Source: DGNJ01 sp002388905
Lineage (GTDB): Bacteria > Pseudomonadota > Gammaproteobacteria > Pseudomonadales > Porticoccaceae
Direction of reading: 5' to 3'
Length of the DNA: 64,000 bases
NCBI GenBank assembly: GCA_036843405.1
Contig: DAITSJ010000002.1
Span: 209,567-273,566 of the forward strand
A program made the position numbers and the translations under genes. The notes under the pieces were generated by a model. That model was not told where the DNA came from and ran no database searches. It saw nothing but the letters and a program-made list of their open reading frames with translations. Below are positions 1-8,025 of the stretch, in pieces. Positions within the stretch are counted from its first letter, which is position 1, and the number at the start of each line of letters is the position of its first letter.

Positions 1-435
1 ATAGCCCCGCCCGCGGTGTGCCGGCCGGGGAGCCGGCAAGCGGCGGCGCAGGAGATTGACCACGAAGTGCCCGACAAAGTAAAGCGCCAGGATGCCCACC
101 AGCAGGCGGATCATGTCGACGTTCAGGGAGTGGAAAAGCCAGGCTCCGGCAGCGATGCCCGCGACACCGGCGGGCAACAGGATGGCCAGGTTTTTTCGAT
201 CCCAGTACTTGCGGAAGCTCCAGGTGGAAAAAAGGTCCATGGTGCAGAGAATGGGCAGCAACACTCCCGCCGCCTCCCGGGGATCGACGGCCAGGGCCAG
301 CAGGGGTACCCCGATGGTACCCAGGCCCCCGGCGAAGCCGCCCTTGGATATGCCGATCAGGAGCACGACGGGCACGGCCAGTACATAGAACCATGGATCA
401 GTAATCAATTTGGCGGTCTCCTCCCGCAGGGGCAT
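1..435 (-). CDS. TauE/SafE family sulfite exporter-like membrane protein (3' part cut by window edge)
   Basis: This reading frame is open from an ATG at 433-435 to the window edge (145 codons). It encodes a very hydrophobic protein with at least three membrane segments. The N-terminal 'GISKGGFAGGLGTIGVPLLAL' region, a Gly-rich helix after a short leader, is the hallmark of the TauE/SafE (DUF81) permease family. A second segment follows at about residues 75-90 and a third near 100-115. Family members usually have 240-270 residues with two repeats of four helices, so about half is missing. Members export sulfite, sulfoacetate or other small organosulfur anions; the substrate cannot be told here. 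The gene is divergent from the thiolase, sharing a 124-bp spacer. Confidence 0.85.
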   Translation of the reverse strand, partial: MPLREETAKLITDPWFYVLAVPVVLLIGISKGGFAGGLGTIGVPLLALAVDPREAAGVLLPILCTMDLFSTWSFRKYWDRKNLAILLPAGVAGIAAGAWLFHSLNVDMIRLLVGILALYFVGHFVVNLLRRRLPAPRPAHRGRGY

Positions 436-559
436 GTTGGGGCAATATCATACCTGCACACCGGGATCGATGCCTTTACCAGAGGAGCAGACCTCTTGGT
501 TAGCGCCCGACCCTGGACTAACCTTCCACCAGGCACCGGCTATCGAGAGGGAGAACGGG

Positions 560-1738
560 ATGCGCGAAGTGGTAATAGTGGCGGCCCAACGCACCGCCAT
601 TGGCAACTTCATGGGCGGATTATCGGGCATGAGTGCCGACCGGCTCGGCTCGGCGGTGATCCACTCCGTCCTGTCCCATGCCAACAATCCCCTGGACAGG
701 GTCGACGAGGTCATCCTGGGCCAGGTGCTGACCGCGGCCCAGGGCCAGAACCCGGCCCGCCAGGCAGCCATCGGGGCAGGCCTTCCCCGGACGACCCCGG
801 CGATGACCATCAACAAGGTCTGCGGATCGGGGCTCAAGGCGGTACAACTGGCTGCCCAGGCCATCATGCTCGGCGATGCCGACATGATCATCGCCGGTGG
901 CCAGGAATCCATGAGCCGGGCGCCTTTCGCCCTGCCAGGCATGCGCCGCGGACTCATGATGGGCGACGGCGCGGCAATGGACACCCTGCTCAGGGACGGC
1001 CTCATGGATGCCTTCCACGATTACCCTATGGGCATTACCGCGGAAAACATCGTCGCGCGCTACGGTATCAGCCGCGAGGACCAGGACGAATTTGCCGCGG
1101 TCTCACAGCAGCGGGCCGAAGCCGCCCGGCGGGCCGGCCGTTTCGACGACGAGATTGTCCCCGTGAGCGCGTCGGGTGATCGCGGGGAGCACCTTTTGGT
1201 CGACCGGGACGAATCGCCCCGACAGGGCATCACCCCGGCGGACCTGGCAAGCCTCAAGCCGGCCTTCAAGGCGGACGGCACCGTGACAGCGGGCAATGCA
1301 TCAGGCGTCAGCGACGGCGCTGCCGCCGTGTTACTGACCAGCGGACAGATTGCCGAGGACCTGGGCCTGGAGCCACTGGCGCGCATCCACGCCTACGCCA
1401 ACGCCGGCGTCGATCCGGCCATCATGGGCACGGGCCCCATAGCGGCGGTCAGGAACTGTCTCAAGCGGGCCGGCTGGACGATGGACGATCCCGACCTGAT
1501 CGAGGCCAATGAGGCGTTTGCCGCCCAGGCCATCGCCGTCAACCGGGAACTGGAATGGGATACCGACAGGGTCAATGTCAATGGCGGCGCCATCGCCCTG
1601 GGGCACCCCATCGGCGCCTCGGGATGCCGGATCCTGGTAACGCTGATCCATGAAATGCGGCGCAGAAACAGCCGCAAGGGACTGGCGACCCTGTGTATCG
1701 GTGGCGGCATGGGCACCGCCCTGGCGGTGGAGCGCTGA
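560..1738 (+). CDS. Acetyl-CoA C-acetyltransferase (thiolase)
   Basis: A thiolase of 392 residues, the usual length for AtoB/PhaA-type enzymes, condensing two acetyl-CoA to acetoacetyl-CoA (or the reverse). I chose the ATG at 560 because GAGAGGGAG precedes it and because it gives the family-typical start MREVVIV; the open frame extends further upstream without support. The acyl-accepting nucleophile is Cys88 in INKVCGSGLKAV. The second active-site block ALGHPIGASG carries the catalytic His, and CIGGGMG near the C-terminus carries the proton-shuttling Cys. The phasin gene further along suggests the cell makes polyhydroxyalkanoate, to which such a thiolase could supply precursor, but a role in fatty-acid degradation is equally possible. 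Confidence 0.93.
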   Translation: MREVVIVAAQRTAIGNFMGGLSGMSADRLGSAVIHSVLSHANNPLDRVDEVILGQVLTAAQGQNPARQAAIGAGLPRTTPAMTINKVCGSGLKAVQLAAQAIMLGDADMIIAGGQESMSRAPFALPGMRRGLMMGDGAAMDTLLRDGLMDAFHDYPMGITAENIVARYGISREDQDEFAAVSQQRAEAARRAGRFDDEIVPVSASGDRGEHLLVDRDESPRQGITPADLASLKPAFKADGTVTAGNASGVSDGAAAVLLTSGQIAEDLGLEPLARIHAYANAGVDPAIMGTGPIAAVRNCLKRAGWTMDDPDLIEANEAFAAQAIAVNRELEWDTDRVNVNGGAIALGHPIGASGCRILVTLIHEMRRRNSRKGLATLCIGGGMGTALAVER

Positions 1739-1782
1739 GTCCGGGAGCCGGCCTCCGGACCGAAGGCCGAACCTGCAATGCG

Positions 1783-2214
1783 TTATTTGATAACCCGCAA
1801 ATTGGGTCGACCTTTTTCAGGCTCTTTATCGGCAGAGTCCCGCTTGCCCCTTTTTTCCCGGGGACCGTCGCCGTCGGGAGGCGTGGGGTCGGGTTTTTCG
1901 TCCATCTGGAAAACCATGCCCTGGCCGTTTTCCCGGGCGTAGATGCCGATCACCGCTTCGACAGGGAAGAAGATATCCGTGGGCACACCACCGAACCGGG
2001 TATTGAAGCTGATCGACTCATTGTCCATATGGAAGTCGCGCACCGCCCGCGGCGCGACATTGAGGACGATCTGACCATCGTTGACATAGCCCTGGGGCAC
2101 CTCCGCCCCCTCCGCATAGGCATCCACCACCACATAGGGGGTGCAGTCGTTGTCGACGATCCAGTCGTAGAAAGCCCGGAGCAGGTAGGGGCGGTTGGAT
2201 GTCATGGTAGTCAT
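1783..2214 (-). CDS. sspB: ClpXP protease specificity-enhancing factor SspB
   Basis: SspB is an adaptor that tethers ssrA-tagged polypeptides to ClpXP. The 143-residue product has the conserved fold core RPYLLRAFYDWIVDN near the start, DGQIVLNVAPRAV, and FNTRFGGVPTDIFFPVEAVIGIYAREN. An acidic, Pro-rich flexible linker follows, and then the C-terminal ClpX-binding tail GRPNLRVIK, nearly identical to the XB motif of E. coli. The start is either the ATG at 2214 or the one three codons in. It lies downstream of sspA on the same strand, the usual sspAB order, but a 124-bp spacer with a strong hairpin separates the two. Confidence 0.97.
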   Translation of the reverse strand: MTTMTSNRPYLLRAFYDWIVDNDCTPYVVVDAYAEGAEVPQGYVNDGQIVLNVAPRAVRDFHMDNESISFNTRFGGVPTDIFFPVEAVIGIYARENGQGMVFQMDEKPDPTPPDGDGPREKRGKRDSADKEPEKGRPNLRVIK

Positions 2215-2310
2215 CGGAATTCACTTGTCTCCAGGGTCGCAGAGGTTGTTCCCCCTCCGGCAAAAGCATTTCCAACGATTTTGCTACGGTCAGCCGTCGC
2301 TGCGTGCGGC

Positions 2311-2338
2311 CGTTTCCGGCGACACCGTCCCGGAAACG
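2311..2338 (-). other. Hairpin between sspA and sspB
   Basis: Perfect 9-bp inverted repeat (CGTTTCCGG / CCGGAAACG) with a 10-nt loop, starting directly after the sspA stop codon. No T-run follows on the minus strand, so it is not a standard intrinsic terminator. It could be an RNA-processing or stability element that sets the sspA to sspB ratio. Confidence 0.5.
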
Positions 2339-2968
2339 CTAGCGCATTTCCCTTTCCAGATCGGTGAGACTCTCCCGGAAGGATGGACGCTCGAAGATCC
2401 GTTGCATATAGGCCAGCAGCGGCTTGGTCTGCCGGCGATTGGGCAGGCTGATACCCAACTGCTCCAGCCGCCATAGAAGGGGCGCCAGGCAGCAGTCCAC
2501 GAGGGTAAACTCCTCGTTCATGAAATAGGGGTTCTCGGTAAAAATGGGCGCAATGGCCGAAAGGCTTTCCCGCAACTCCTTTCGCGCCTTGTCGGAGGCC
2601 TTGGTGTCACCCTGGGCGAGAATCTGGTCGGCGGCAGCACACCAGTCCTTTTCGATCCGGTACATATACTGGCGGCTCAGGGCCCTGGTCACGGGATACA
2701 CCGGTAAAAGGGGCGGGTGGGGAAAGCGTTCGTCCAGGTACTCCATCATTACCTTGGACTCGTAGAGGGTCAGGTCCCGGTCCACCAGGGTGGGCAGTGT
2801 ACCGTAGGGGTTGAATTCCAGTACCTCTTCCGGAATGGCCGTGGGATCCACATCCTCGATGTCGACGACCACGCCCTTTTCCGCCAGTACGATGCGCACC
2901 CGGTGGCTGTATTGGCAGCCCGGATCCGAAAAGAACGTCATTGTCGAACGCCTGGCAACAACCCCCAT
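2339..2968 (-). CDS. sspA: Stringent starvation protein A (RNA polymerase-associated, GST fold)
   Basis: SspA binds RNA polymerase and affects stationary-phase and acid-stress transcription. The 209-residue product has a GST-like thioredoxin domain (TFFSDPGCQYSHRVRIVLAEKG, NPYGTLPTLVDRDLTLYES) and an all-helical C-domain with VDCCLAPLLWRL. The diagnostic SspA segment YLDERFPHPPLLPVYPV is present, and the C-terminus ends ERPSFRESLTDLEREMR as in E. coli. AGAGGAC is a good ribosome site before the ATG at 2968. The gene lies 59 bp downstream of the bc1 genes on the same strand, a common arrangement in gammaproteobacteria. Confidence 0.97.
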   Translation of the reverse strand: MGVVARRSTMTFFSDPGCQYSHRVRIVLAEKGVVVDIEDVDPTAIPEEVLEFNPYGTLPTLVDRDLTLYESKVMMEYLDERFPHPPLLPVYPVTRALSRQYMYRIEKDWCAAADQILAQGDTKASDKARKELRESLSAIAPIFTENPYFMNEEFTLVDCCLAPLLWRLEQLGISLPNRRQTKPLLAYMQRIFERPSFRESLTDLEREMR

Positions 2969-3027
2969 TCCAATGTCCTCTAAGTATCGTTATCGGAACC
3001 AGGCGACCGGCTGGCCGCCCCCCGCTG

Positions 3028-5061
3028 TCAGTGCACGTCTTTCCAGTACTCGCGGTTGAGCAGCATCACCCAGACCAGCAGAAAGGCGAGGAAAAGCAAT
3101 ACATAGATGCCGATGCGCCGGCTCTTGTCGGCGACGGGATTGGCCATGTAGCCCATGAAATTGACCAGATCGTAGACGGCCTCGTCGTATTCTTCCGGCG
3201 TCATGCGACCCTCGGTGACCAGGTCAAAACTGCCGCAGGGATCATCGAGAATGGGTTCGCCGGTGAGCGGATCCTCCTTGATGCCGCCATTGGCGGCCTT
3301 GACCGGCCCGGGCGCGCACTCCTGCAGGCCCTGCAGCTCCACCATGGCGTGGGGCATGGCCACATCGGGAAAGACCTTGTTGTTGACACCCACGGGCCGC
3401 ATGGGGTCCTTGTAGAAGTTCTTCAGGTAAGTGTACACCCACTCGGGAGAGCGCACCCGGGTAACCATGGTAAGGTCCGGCGGCGCGGCCCCGAACCACT
3501 GCTTGGCTTCGTCCTCGGGCATGGCGTTCTTCATCAGCGCACCGATCTTCTGGTCGGCGAAAACCAGGTTTTCCATGACCATGTGAGCAGGCATTTCCAG
3601 GTCGTCGGCCACCCGCCCCCAGCGGGAATATTTGGCCTCGTGACAGCCCATGCAGTAGTTGGTGAAGAGTTTGGCACCGCGCTGCAGGGACTCCTTGTCG
3701 CCCAGGTCCACCTCCATGGGTTCGCAGGGAATGGTGCCGCATTCGTGGGCGCTCTCGGCCCCCACCGCCTTGAGGGGCAGGAAGATCAGCAGGCCCAGGA
3801 TTACAAGAACACCAAGTGCCCTGAGGCCGCCCATGCCGCCATCGGTGGTGACGCGTTCGGGCTGGGGCTTGGTGCGCTCCATCCGGGTCCAGATGGGCAT
3901 GGCCAGGAAGTAGCCGAAGTAGAGAACAGTGCAAATCCGGGCCAGGAAGGTCCGCTCCGGTGTCGGTGCCTTGACGCCCAGCACACCCAGGATCACGAAC
4001 GACGCCGCGAAGACCACGATGGCCACCCGGCTGAACTGGCCCTTGTAGCGTATCGATTTGACCGGGCTGCGATCGAGCCAGGGCAGGATGAACAGAATGG
4101 CGATGGCGGCGGCCATGGTCAGGAAGCCCAGGAACTTGTCCGGCACCGCCCGGAGCATGGAATAGAAGGGGGTGAAGTACCAGACCGGGGCAATGTGTGC
4201 CGGTGTCTTCAGGGGGTTGGCGATCTCGAAGTTGGCCTTCTCCAGGAAATAGCCACCCATCTCCGGTACGAAGAAGACGATGAACGAAAACACCATCAGG
4301 AAGACAACCACCGGCACCAGGTCGTGGACCGTGTAGTAGGGATGGAAGGGAATGCCGTCCCGGGGCACGCCGTTGGCATCCTTGTTCTTCTTGATCTCGA
4401 CCCCGTCCGGGTTGTTGGAACCGACTTCGTGCAGGGCCAGGATATGCAGTACTACCAGCGCCAGCAAGACAATGGGGAGAGCCACCACGTGCAGGGACAT
4501 GAAGCGGTTCAGGGTGATGCCCGAGATCAGATAGTCGCCGCGCACCCAGGTGACAATATCCTCACCGATATAGGGAATGGCGCCGAACAGGGAGATGATC
4601 ACCTGGGCGCCCCAGTAGGACATCTGCCCCCAGGGCAGCACGTAGCCCAGGAAGGCCTCGGCCATGAGTGCCAGGTAGATGGCCATGCCGAACAGCCAGA
4701 CCAGTTCCCGGGGCGCCTTGTAGGACCCGTAAAGGAGCCCACGGAACATGTGCAGATAAACCACGATAAAAAACGCCGATGCGCCGGTGGAGTGGATATA
4801 GCGCAGCATCCAGCCCATGTTGACATCGCGCATAATGTATTCGACCGATGCGAAAGCCCCTTCGGCGGTGCCGTTGTAGCTCATCAGCAACCAGATGCCG
4901 GATATCAGCTGAATCACCAGCACTACCAGGGAAAGCACACCAAAGAAGTACCAGAAATTGAAATTCTTGGGCGCGTAGTACTTGCCCATGTGTTTGTCCC
5001 AGGCCTGCTGCACCGGCAACCGTTGGTCTACCCAGTTCCAGACTCCCGTCAACCAGTTCAT
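3028..5061 (-). CDS. petB: Ubiquinol-cytochrome c reductase, cytochrome b / cytochrome c1 fusion
   Basis: One uninterrupted 677-codon frame encodes both haem subunits of complex III. Residues 1 to about 405 are cytochrome b: the haem ligands are His90/His191 and His104/His206, and the Qo-site motif is PVWY (292-295), as in many beta/gammaproteobacteria. Residues about 411-436 form a hydrophobic signal-like segment ending KAVGAESA. The rest is cytochrome c1, with CMGCH (470-474), axial Met569 in VFPDVAMPHAM, and a C-terminal membrane anchor ending REYWKDVH. In most gammaproteobacteria these are two genes (petB, petC). A fused precursor cleaved after synthesis is known from Bradyrhizobium (fbcH). 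Met410 could be an internal start for c1, but no stop codon separates the parts and the ribosome site before it is weak. The start overlaps petA by four bases (ATGA). Confidence 0.95.
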   Translation of the reverse strand: MNWLTGVWNWVDQRLPVQQAWDKHMGKYYAPKNFNFWYFFGVLSLVVLVIQLISGIWLLMSYNGTAEGAFASVEYIMRDVNMGWMLRYIHSTGASAFFIVVYLHMFRGLLYGSYKAPRELVWLFGMAIYLALMAEAFLGYVLPWGQMSYWGAQVIISLFGAIPYIGEDIVTWVRGDYLISGITLNRFMSLHVVALPIVLLALVVLHILALHEVGSNNPDGVEIKKNKDANGVPRDGIPFHPYYTVHDLVPVVVFLMVFSFIVFFVPEMGGYFLEKANFEIANPLKTPAHIAPVWYFTPFYSMLRAVPDKFLGFLTMAAAIAILFILPWLDRSPVKSIRYKGQFSRVAIVVFAASFVILGVLGVKAPTPERTFLARICTVLYFGYFLAMPIWTRMERTKPQPERVTTDGGMGGLRALGVLVILGLLIFLPLKAVGAESAHECGTIPCEPMEVDLGDKESLQRGAKLFTNYCMGCHEAKYSRWGRVADDLEMPAHMVMENLVFADQKIGALMKNAMPEDEAKQWFGAAPPDLTMVTRVRSPEWVYTYLKNFYKDPMRPVGVNNKVFPDVAMPHAMVELQGLQECAPGPVKAANGGIKEDPLTGEPILDDPCGSFDLVTEGRMTPEEYDEAVYDLVNFMGYMANPVADKSRRIGIYVLLFLAFLLVWVMLLNREYWKDVH

Positions 5062-5666
5062 GCCGCATCCTCCGGATCTACGCCAATTTCAATGACATCG
5101 TCGCTGACGAAATGATAGGGCGGCACCGTCAGATTGGTGGGCGCCGGGACCCCTTGATAGACGCGGCCGGCCAGGTCGAACTTGGAGCCGTGGCAGGGAC
5201 AGAAGAAGCCGCCCAGCCAGTTCTCGTTTTCCTGGCCACTGCCCGGATCGATGCCCACTTCGGGCCGGTACATGGGGGCGCACCCCAGGTGGGTGCAGAG
5301 TCCCACCATGACAAGGTAGTTGGGCTTGATGGAACGGTACCGGGGATCCACGTAGGAAGGCTGCTTGGAGGCACTGGAATCCGGGTCCCGGAGCATGTCC
5401 GTGACTTCGTCCAGGGTATCCAGCCCCTCTTCGGTTCGGTTGAGAACATACACGGGCTTGCCGCGCCACTCCACCGTAATCATCTGGCCCGGCTCGATTT
5501 TGCCGATGTTGGCCTTCACCGGGGCCCCCGCGGCTTTCGCCTTGGCGCTCGGGTTCCAGGATGCGACAAAAGGGACTGCGGCTCCCACCACACCGGCTGC
5601 ACCCACTACGCAGGTTGCACCCGTCAGGAAGCGGCGGCGCCCTCGATTGACACCGTCATTGCTCAT
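5058..5666 (-). CDS. petA: Ubiquinol-cytochrome c reductase, Rieske iron-sulfur subunit
   Basis: The Rieske subunit of the bc1 complex takes one electron from ubiquinol at the Qo site and passes it to cytochrome c1. The 202-residue product starts at the ATG at 5666, preceded by ACGGAG; the open frame extends 38 codons further but lacks family support. The N-terminus carries a twin-arginine signal (GRRRFLTG) and a single membrane anchor. The 2Fe-2S ligands are Cys124 and His126 in CTHLGC and Cys156 and His159 in CPCHGS, with Cys129 and Cys158 forming the stabilising disulfide. It is the first gene of a petA-petBC operon; petBC follows with a four-base overlap. Confidence 0.97.
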   Translation of the reverse strand: MSNDGVNRGRRRFLTGATCVVGAAGVVGAAVPFVASWNPSAKAKAAGAPVKANIGKIEPGQMITVEWRGKPVYVLNRTEEGLDTLDEVTDMLRDPDSSASKQPSYVDPRYRSIKPNYLVMVGLCTHLGCAPMYRPEVGIDPGSGQENENWLGGFFCPCHGSKFDLAGRVYQGVPAPTNLTVPPYHFVSDDVIEIGVDPEDAA

Positions 5667-5725
5667 GTAGTTCTCCGTGTAAGCAGCAAGGGATCTTGTT
5701 CTGGTACCGGTCAAAAAGGCGTGCA

Positions 5726-5754
5726 ATGTTAAAGAAAAGCGGGGGTCTTTACAA
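5726..5754 (-). promoter_or_regulatory. Sigma-70-type promoter of petA-petBC
   Basis: On the minus strand TTGTAA (5749-5754) and TAACAT (5726-5731) are separated by exactly 17 bp. They lie about 60 bp upstream of the petA start codon and downstream of the rpsI terminator, so they fit as the bc1 operon promoter. Confidence 0.65.
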
Positions 5755-5810
5755 GACAAAAAGCGCGCAGCGCAACACAACCGATTGATTTAAAACACAA
5801 ATCCCGGGAA

Positions 5811-5844
5811 CAAAAAGCAAAACGCCCGGCTTGATGGCCGGGCG
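5811..5844 (-). terminator. Intrinsic terminator after rplM-rpsI
   Basis: An 8-bp GC-only stem (CGCCCGGC / GCCGGGCG, 5823-5830 with 5837-5844) with a 6-nt loop is followed on the minus strand by a T-rich run (5811-5822). It starts 24 bp after the rpsI stop. Confidence 0.85.
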
Positions 5845-5867
5845 CAATGGGAACCATCCCGAGGCGA

Positions 5868-6260
5868 TCAGCGCTTGGAGTACTGGGGACGCTTGCGGGC
5901 CTTGTGCAGGCCGATCTTCTTACGCTCCACGGCGCGGGCATCGCGGGTCAGGTAGCCGGCCTTGCGCAGGGGCGAGCGCAGACCTTCGTCGTACTGGACC
6001 AGTGCCCGGGCGATGCCGTGGCGAATTGCCCCCGCCTGGCCGAAGCTGCCGCCACCGGCAACGGTGATGTGGGCATCGAACCGCTCGGTATTGTCGGTGA
6101 CCTCGAAGGGCTGGCGCACGATCATGCGGGCCACCTCGCGACCAAAGTAGTTCTCCAGTGGACGATTGTTGATGGTAATGCTGCCGTTGCCGCTTTTCAG
6201 AAACACTCGCGCGGCGGATGTTTTGCGGCGGCCGGTGCCGTAATATTGAGTATCTGCCAT
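5868..6260 (-). CDS. rpsI: 30S ribosomal protein S9
   Basis: The 130-residue product has the full S9 signature: YYGTGRRKTSAARVFLK at the start, GGGSFGQAGAIRHGIARAL in the middle, and the basic C-terminal tail ending PQYSKR that reaches into the ribosomal P site and contacts tRNA. Length and sequence are typical. It is co-transcribed with rplM 13 bp upstream, the universal order, and is closed off by the intrinsic terminator. Confidence 0.99.
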   Translation of the reverse strand: MADTQYYGTGRRKTSAARVFLKSGNGSITINNRPLENYFGREVARMIVRQPFEVTDNTERFDAHITVAGGGSFGQAGAIRHGIARALVQYDEGLRSPLRKAGYLTRDARAVERKKIGLHKARKRPQYSKR

Positions 6261-6273
6261 TGTCTGCTATCCG

Positions 6274-6702
6274 TCAGAGATTCAGTTCGAGGGGCTGCTG
6301 GGCGCTGTGGGGATGGTTCTCGCCCGCATAGACCTTGAGTTTTTTCAACATGCTTCGACCCAGGGGGCCCTTGGGGAGCATGCCCTTAACCGCACTTTCG
6401 ATGGCGCGCTCGGGGGTGCGCTCGATAAGCTCGCCGAAGTTCATGGCTTTGATGCCGCCGGGGTAGCCGGTGTGACGGTAGTACATTTTGTCACTGGTTT
6501 TTTTCCCCGTGACGCGGACCTTCTCGGCATTGACGACGACAATATAATCACCGGTATCCACGTGGGGAGTATACTCGGGCTTGTGCTTGCCACGCAGCCT
6601 GTGGGCAATATCCGCTGCGACCCGGCCAAGCACCTTGTCGGTGGCGTCAACGACAAACCAGTCGCGCTTTACGGTTTCGGATTTTGCACTGTATGTTTTC
6701 AT
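6274..6702 (-). CDS. rplM: 50S ribosomal protein L13
   Basis: The 142-residue product matches L13 throughout (MKTYSAKSETVKRDWFVVDATDKVLGRVAADIAHRLRGKHKPEYTPH, YRHTGYPGGIKAMNFGEL, ERAIESAVKGMLPKGPLGR). L13 is an early-assembly large-subunit protein. It heads the rplM-rpsI operon behind a well-formed promoter 45 bp upstream. In E. coli L13 and S9 are feedback-regulated through the rplM leader; a leader of this length leaves room for that, but I see no proven structure. Confidence 0.99.
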   Translation of the reverse strand: MKTYSAKSETVKRDWFVVDATDKVLGRVAADIAHRLRGKHKPEYTPHVDTGDYIVVVNAEKVRVTGKKTSDKMYYRHTGYPGGIKAMNFGELIERTPERAIESAVKGMLPKGPLGRSMLKKLKVYAGENHPHSAQQPLELNL

Positions 6703-6746
6703 CGTAGCCTGCCTGAAGTCAGGGGGGTTCCTAAAAAAGAGCGCGA

Positions 6747-6775
6747 ATTCTACCGGCGCCGCCCGCGCTTTTCAA
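6747..6775 (-). promoter_or_regulatory. Sigma-70 promoter of rplM-rpsI
   Basis: On the minus strand TTGAAA (6770-6775) and TAGAAT (6747-6752) are separated by exactly 17 bp, with a GC-rich discriminator (TCGCGC) just downstream as expected of stringently controlled ribosomal promoters. Confidence 0.75.
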
Positions 6776-6874
6776 GCGCAATAAAGCCGCGACGGCGCAG
6801 ATGCACGCCCCAAGGCAACAGATCATGATAACGCGGGTGGCTCCGCCCGGCAATTACCGCCGCAAGGCCCGCTT

Positions 6875-7972
6875 TCACGGCTGATGCGGTCGGGCCAGGT
6901 ACTGGTGAGACTGCATTTCCAGCAACCGGCTGCGGGTGCGCTCAAACTCGAAAGCCAGGCGCGAGCCCGAGTAGAGAGACTCCAGGGGCGCCTCCGCCGA
7001 AAGGATCAGCTTGACCCCGCGATCGTAGAATTCGTCCACCATGTTGATAAAGCGCCGGGCCTGGTCTTCCATGGCACCGGTCATGACCGGCACGTTACTG
7101 ACCAGCACCGCATGGAATTCCCGGGCGATCTCGATGTAATCGTTCTGACTGCGAGGACCGTCGCACAGGGCCGGAAAATCGAACCAGACCACGTCCTCGC
7201 CGATCCAGCGGGTGGGGATATCCCGGCCCTCGACCTCCACGGCGCCGTCCCGCCGCACTTCCTCGGCCGCCGGCACCAGGTCCTCGAAGGCCGATTTCAG
7301 GGCTTTTTCGGCAGCCTCGTCCAGGGGCGCGTGATAAATTTCCGCCTTTTCCAGCGCCCGGAGCCGGTAATCGACCCCGCCGTCCACATTGATGACCCGG
7401 CAGTGCCGGTTCAGCAGGTCGATGGCGGGCAGGAAACGCTGCCGCTGCAGACCGCCCCGGTAAAGTTCGTCGGGGACAATATTGGACGTGGCCACCAGGG
7501 TTACACCCCGGCTGAAAAGATGGTCCAGCAACGTTCCCAGAATCATGGCATCGGCGATATCGGAGACAAAGAATTCGTCAAAACAGAGCACCCGGGCCTC
7601 GCCGGCGATACGGTCCGCCACCTTTTCCAGCGGATTCTTCTCGCCCTTAAGGGCTTTCAGCTCCTGGTGGACCCGGCGCATAAAGCGGTGGAAATGGGCC
7701 CGCATCTTGTCCCGGAACGGCAGGCTTTCGTAGAAGTTATCCATCAGGTAGGTCTTGCCGCGCCCTACCCCGCCCCAGAAATAGAGGCCGGTCAATGGCT
7801 CCCGGGGAGTTCGTCGCGGCAGGAGCCGCCCCAGCAGGCCGCGGCGGCCGTCGCGCTCCACGAGCTCCTCGTACAGGTGCTGGAGCTGGCGAACAGCGTT
7901 TTCCTGGGCCGGGTCCCGGACAAAGCCCTCGGTCTCCAAATCCCGGCGGTAACGTTCAAGGGGAGTCGACAT
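6875..7972 (-). CDS. zapE: Cell-division protein ZapE (AFG1-like ATPase)
   Basis: ZapE is a cytoplasmic AAA+-like ATPase of the AFG1/LACE1 family, reported in E. coli to act on the Z-ring under stress. The 365-residue protein has Walker A GGVGRGKT (67-74) and Walker B VLCFDEF (128-134). It also has the family blocks LTGLYFWGGVGRGKTYLMD, HFHRFM and TSNIVPDELYRGGLQRQRFLPAI. Length is normal. It lies upstream of rplM on the same strand, a conserved neighbourhood in gammaproteobacteria, but the rplM promoter separates the two. Confidence 0.96.
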   Translation of the reverse strand: MSTPLERYRRDLETEGFVRDPAQENAVRQLQHLYEELVERDGRRGLLGRLLPRRTPREPLTGLYFWGGVGRGKTYLMDNFYESLPFRDKMRAHFHRFMRRVHQELKALKGEKNPLEKVADRIAGEARVLCFDEFFVSDIADAMILGTLLDHLFSRGVTLVATSNIVPDELYRGGLQRQRFLPAIDLLNRHCRVINVDGGVDYRLRALEKAEIYHAPLDEAAEKALKSAFEDLVPAAEEVRRDGAVEVEGRDIPTRWIGEDVVWFDFPALCDGPRSQNDYIEIAREFHAVLVSNVPVMTGAMEDQARRFINMVDEFYDRGVKLILSAEAPLESLYSGSRLAFEFERTRSRLLEMQSHQYLARPHQP

Positions 7973-8025
7973 AGATAGACGGATTACTGGCGAGAAAAGC
8001 CGGCAACTCTATCGCCGGCCACCGC

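Noticed and set aside
2941..5115. 724-codon open frame opposite the cytochrome b/c1 gene
   Set aside because: It mirrors a gene with clear haem motifs; the His/Gly/Gln-rich translation has no family features and arises from high GC third positions.
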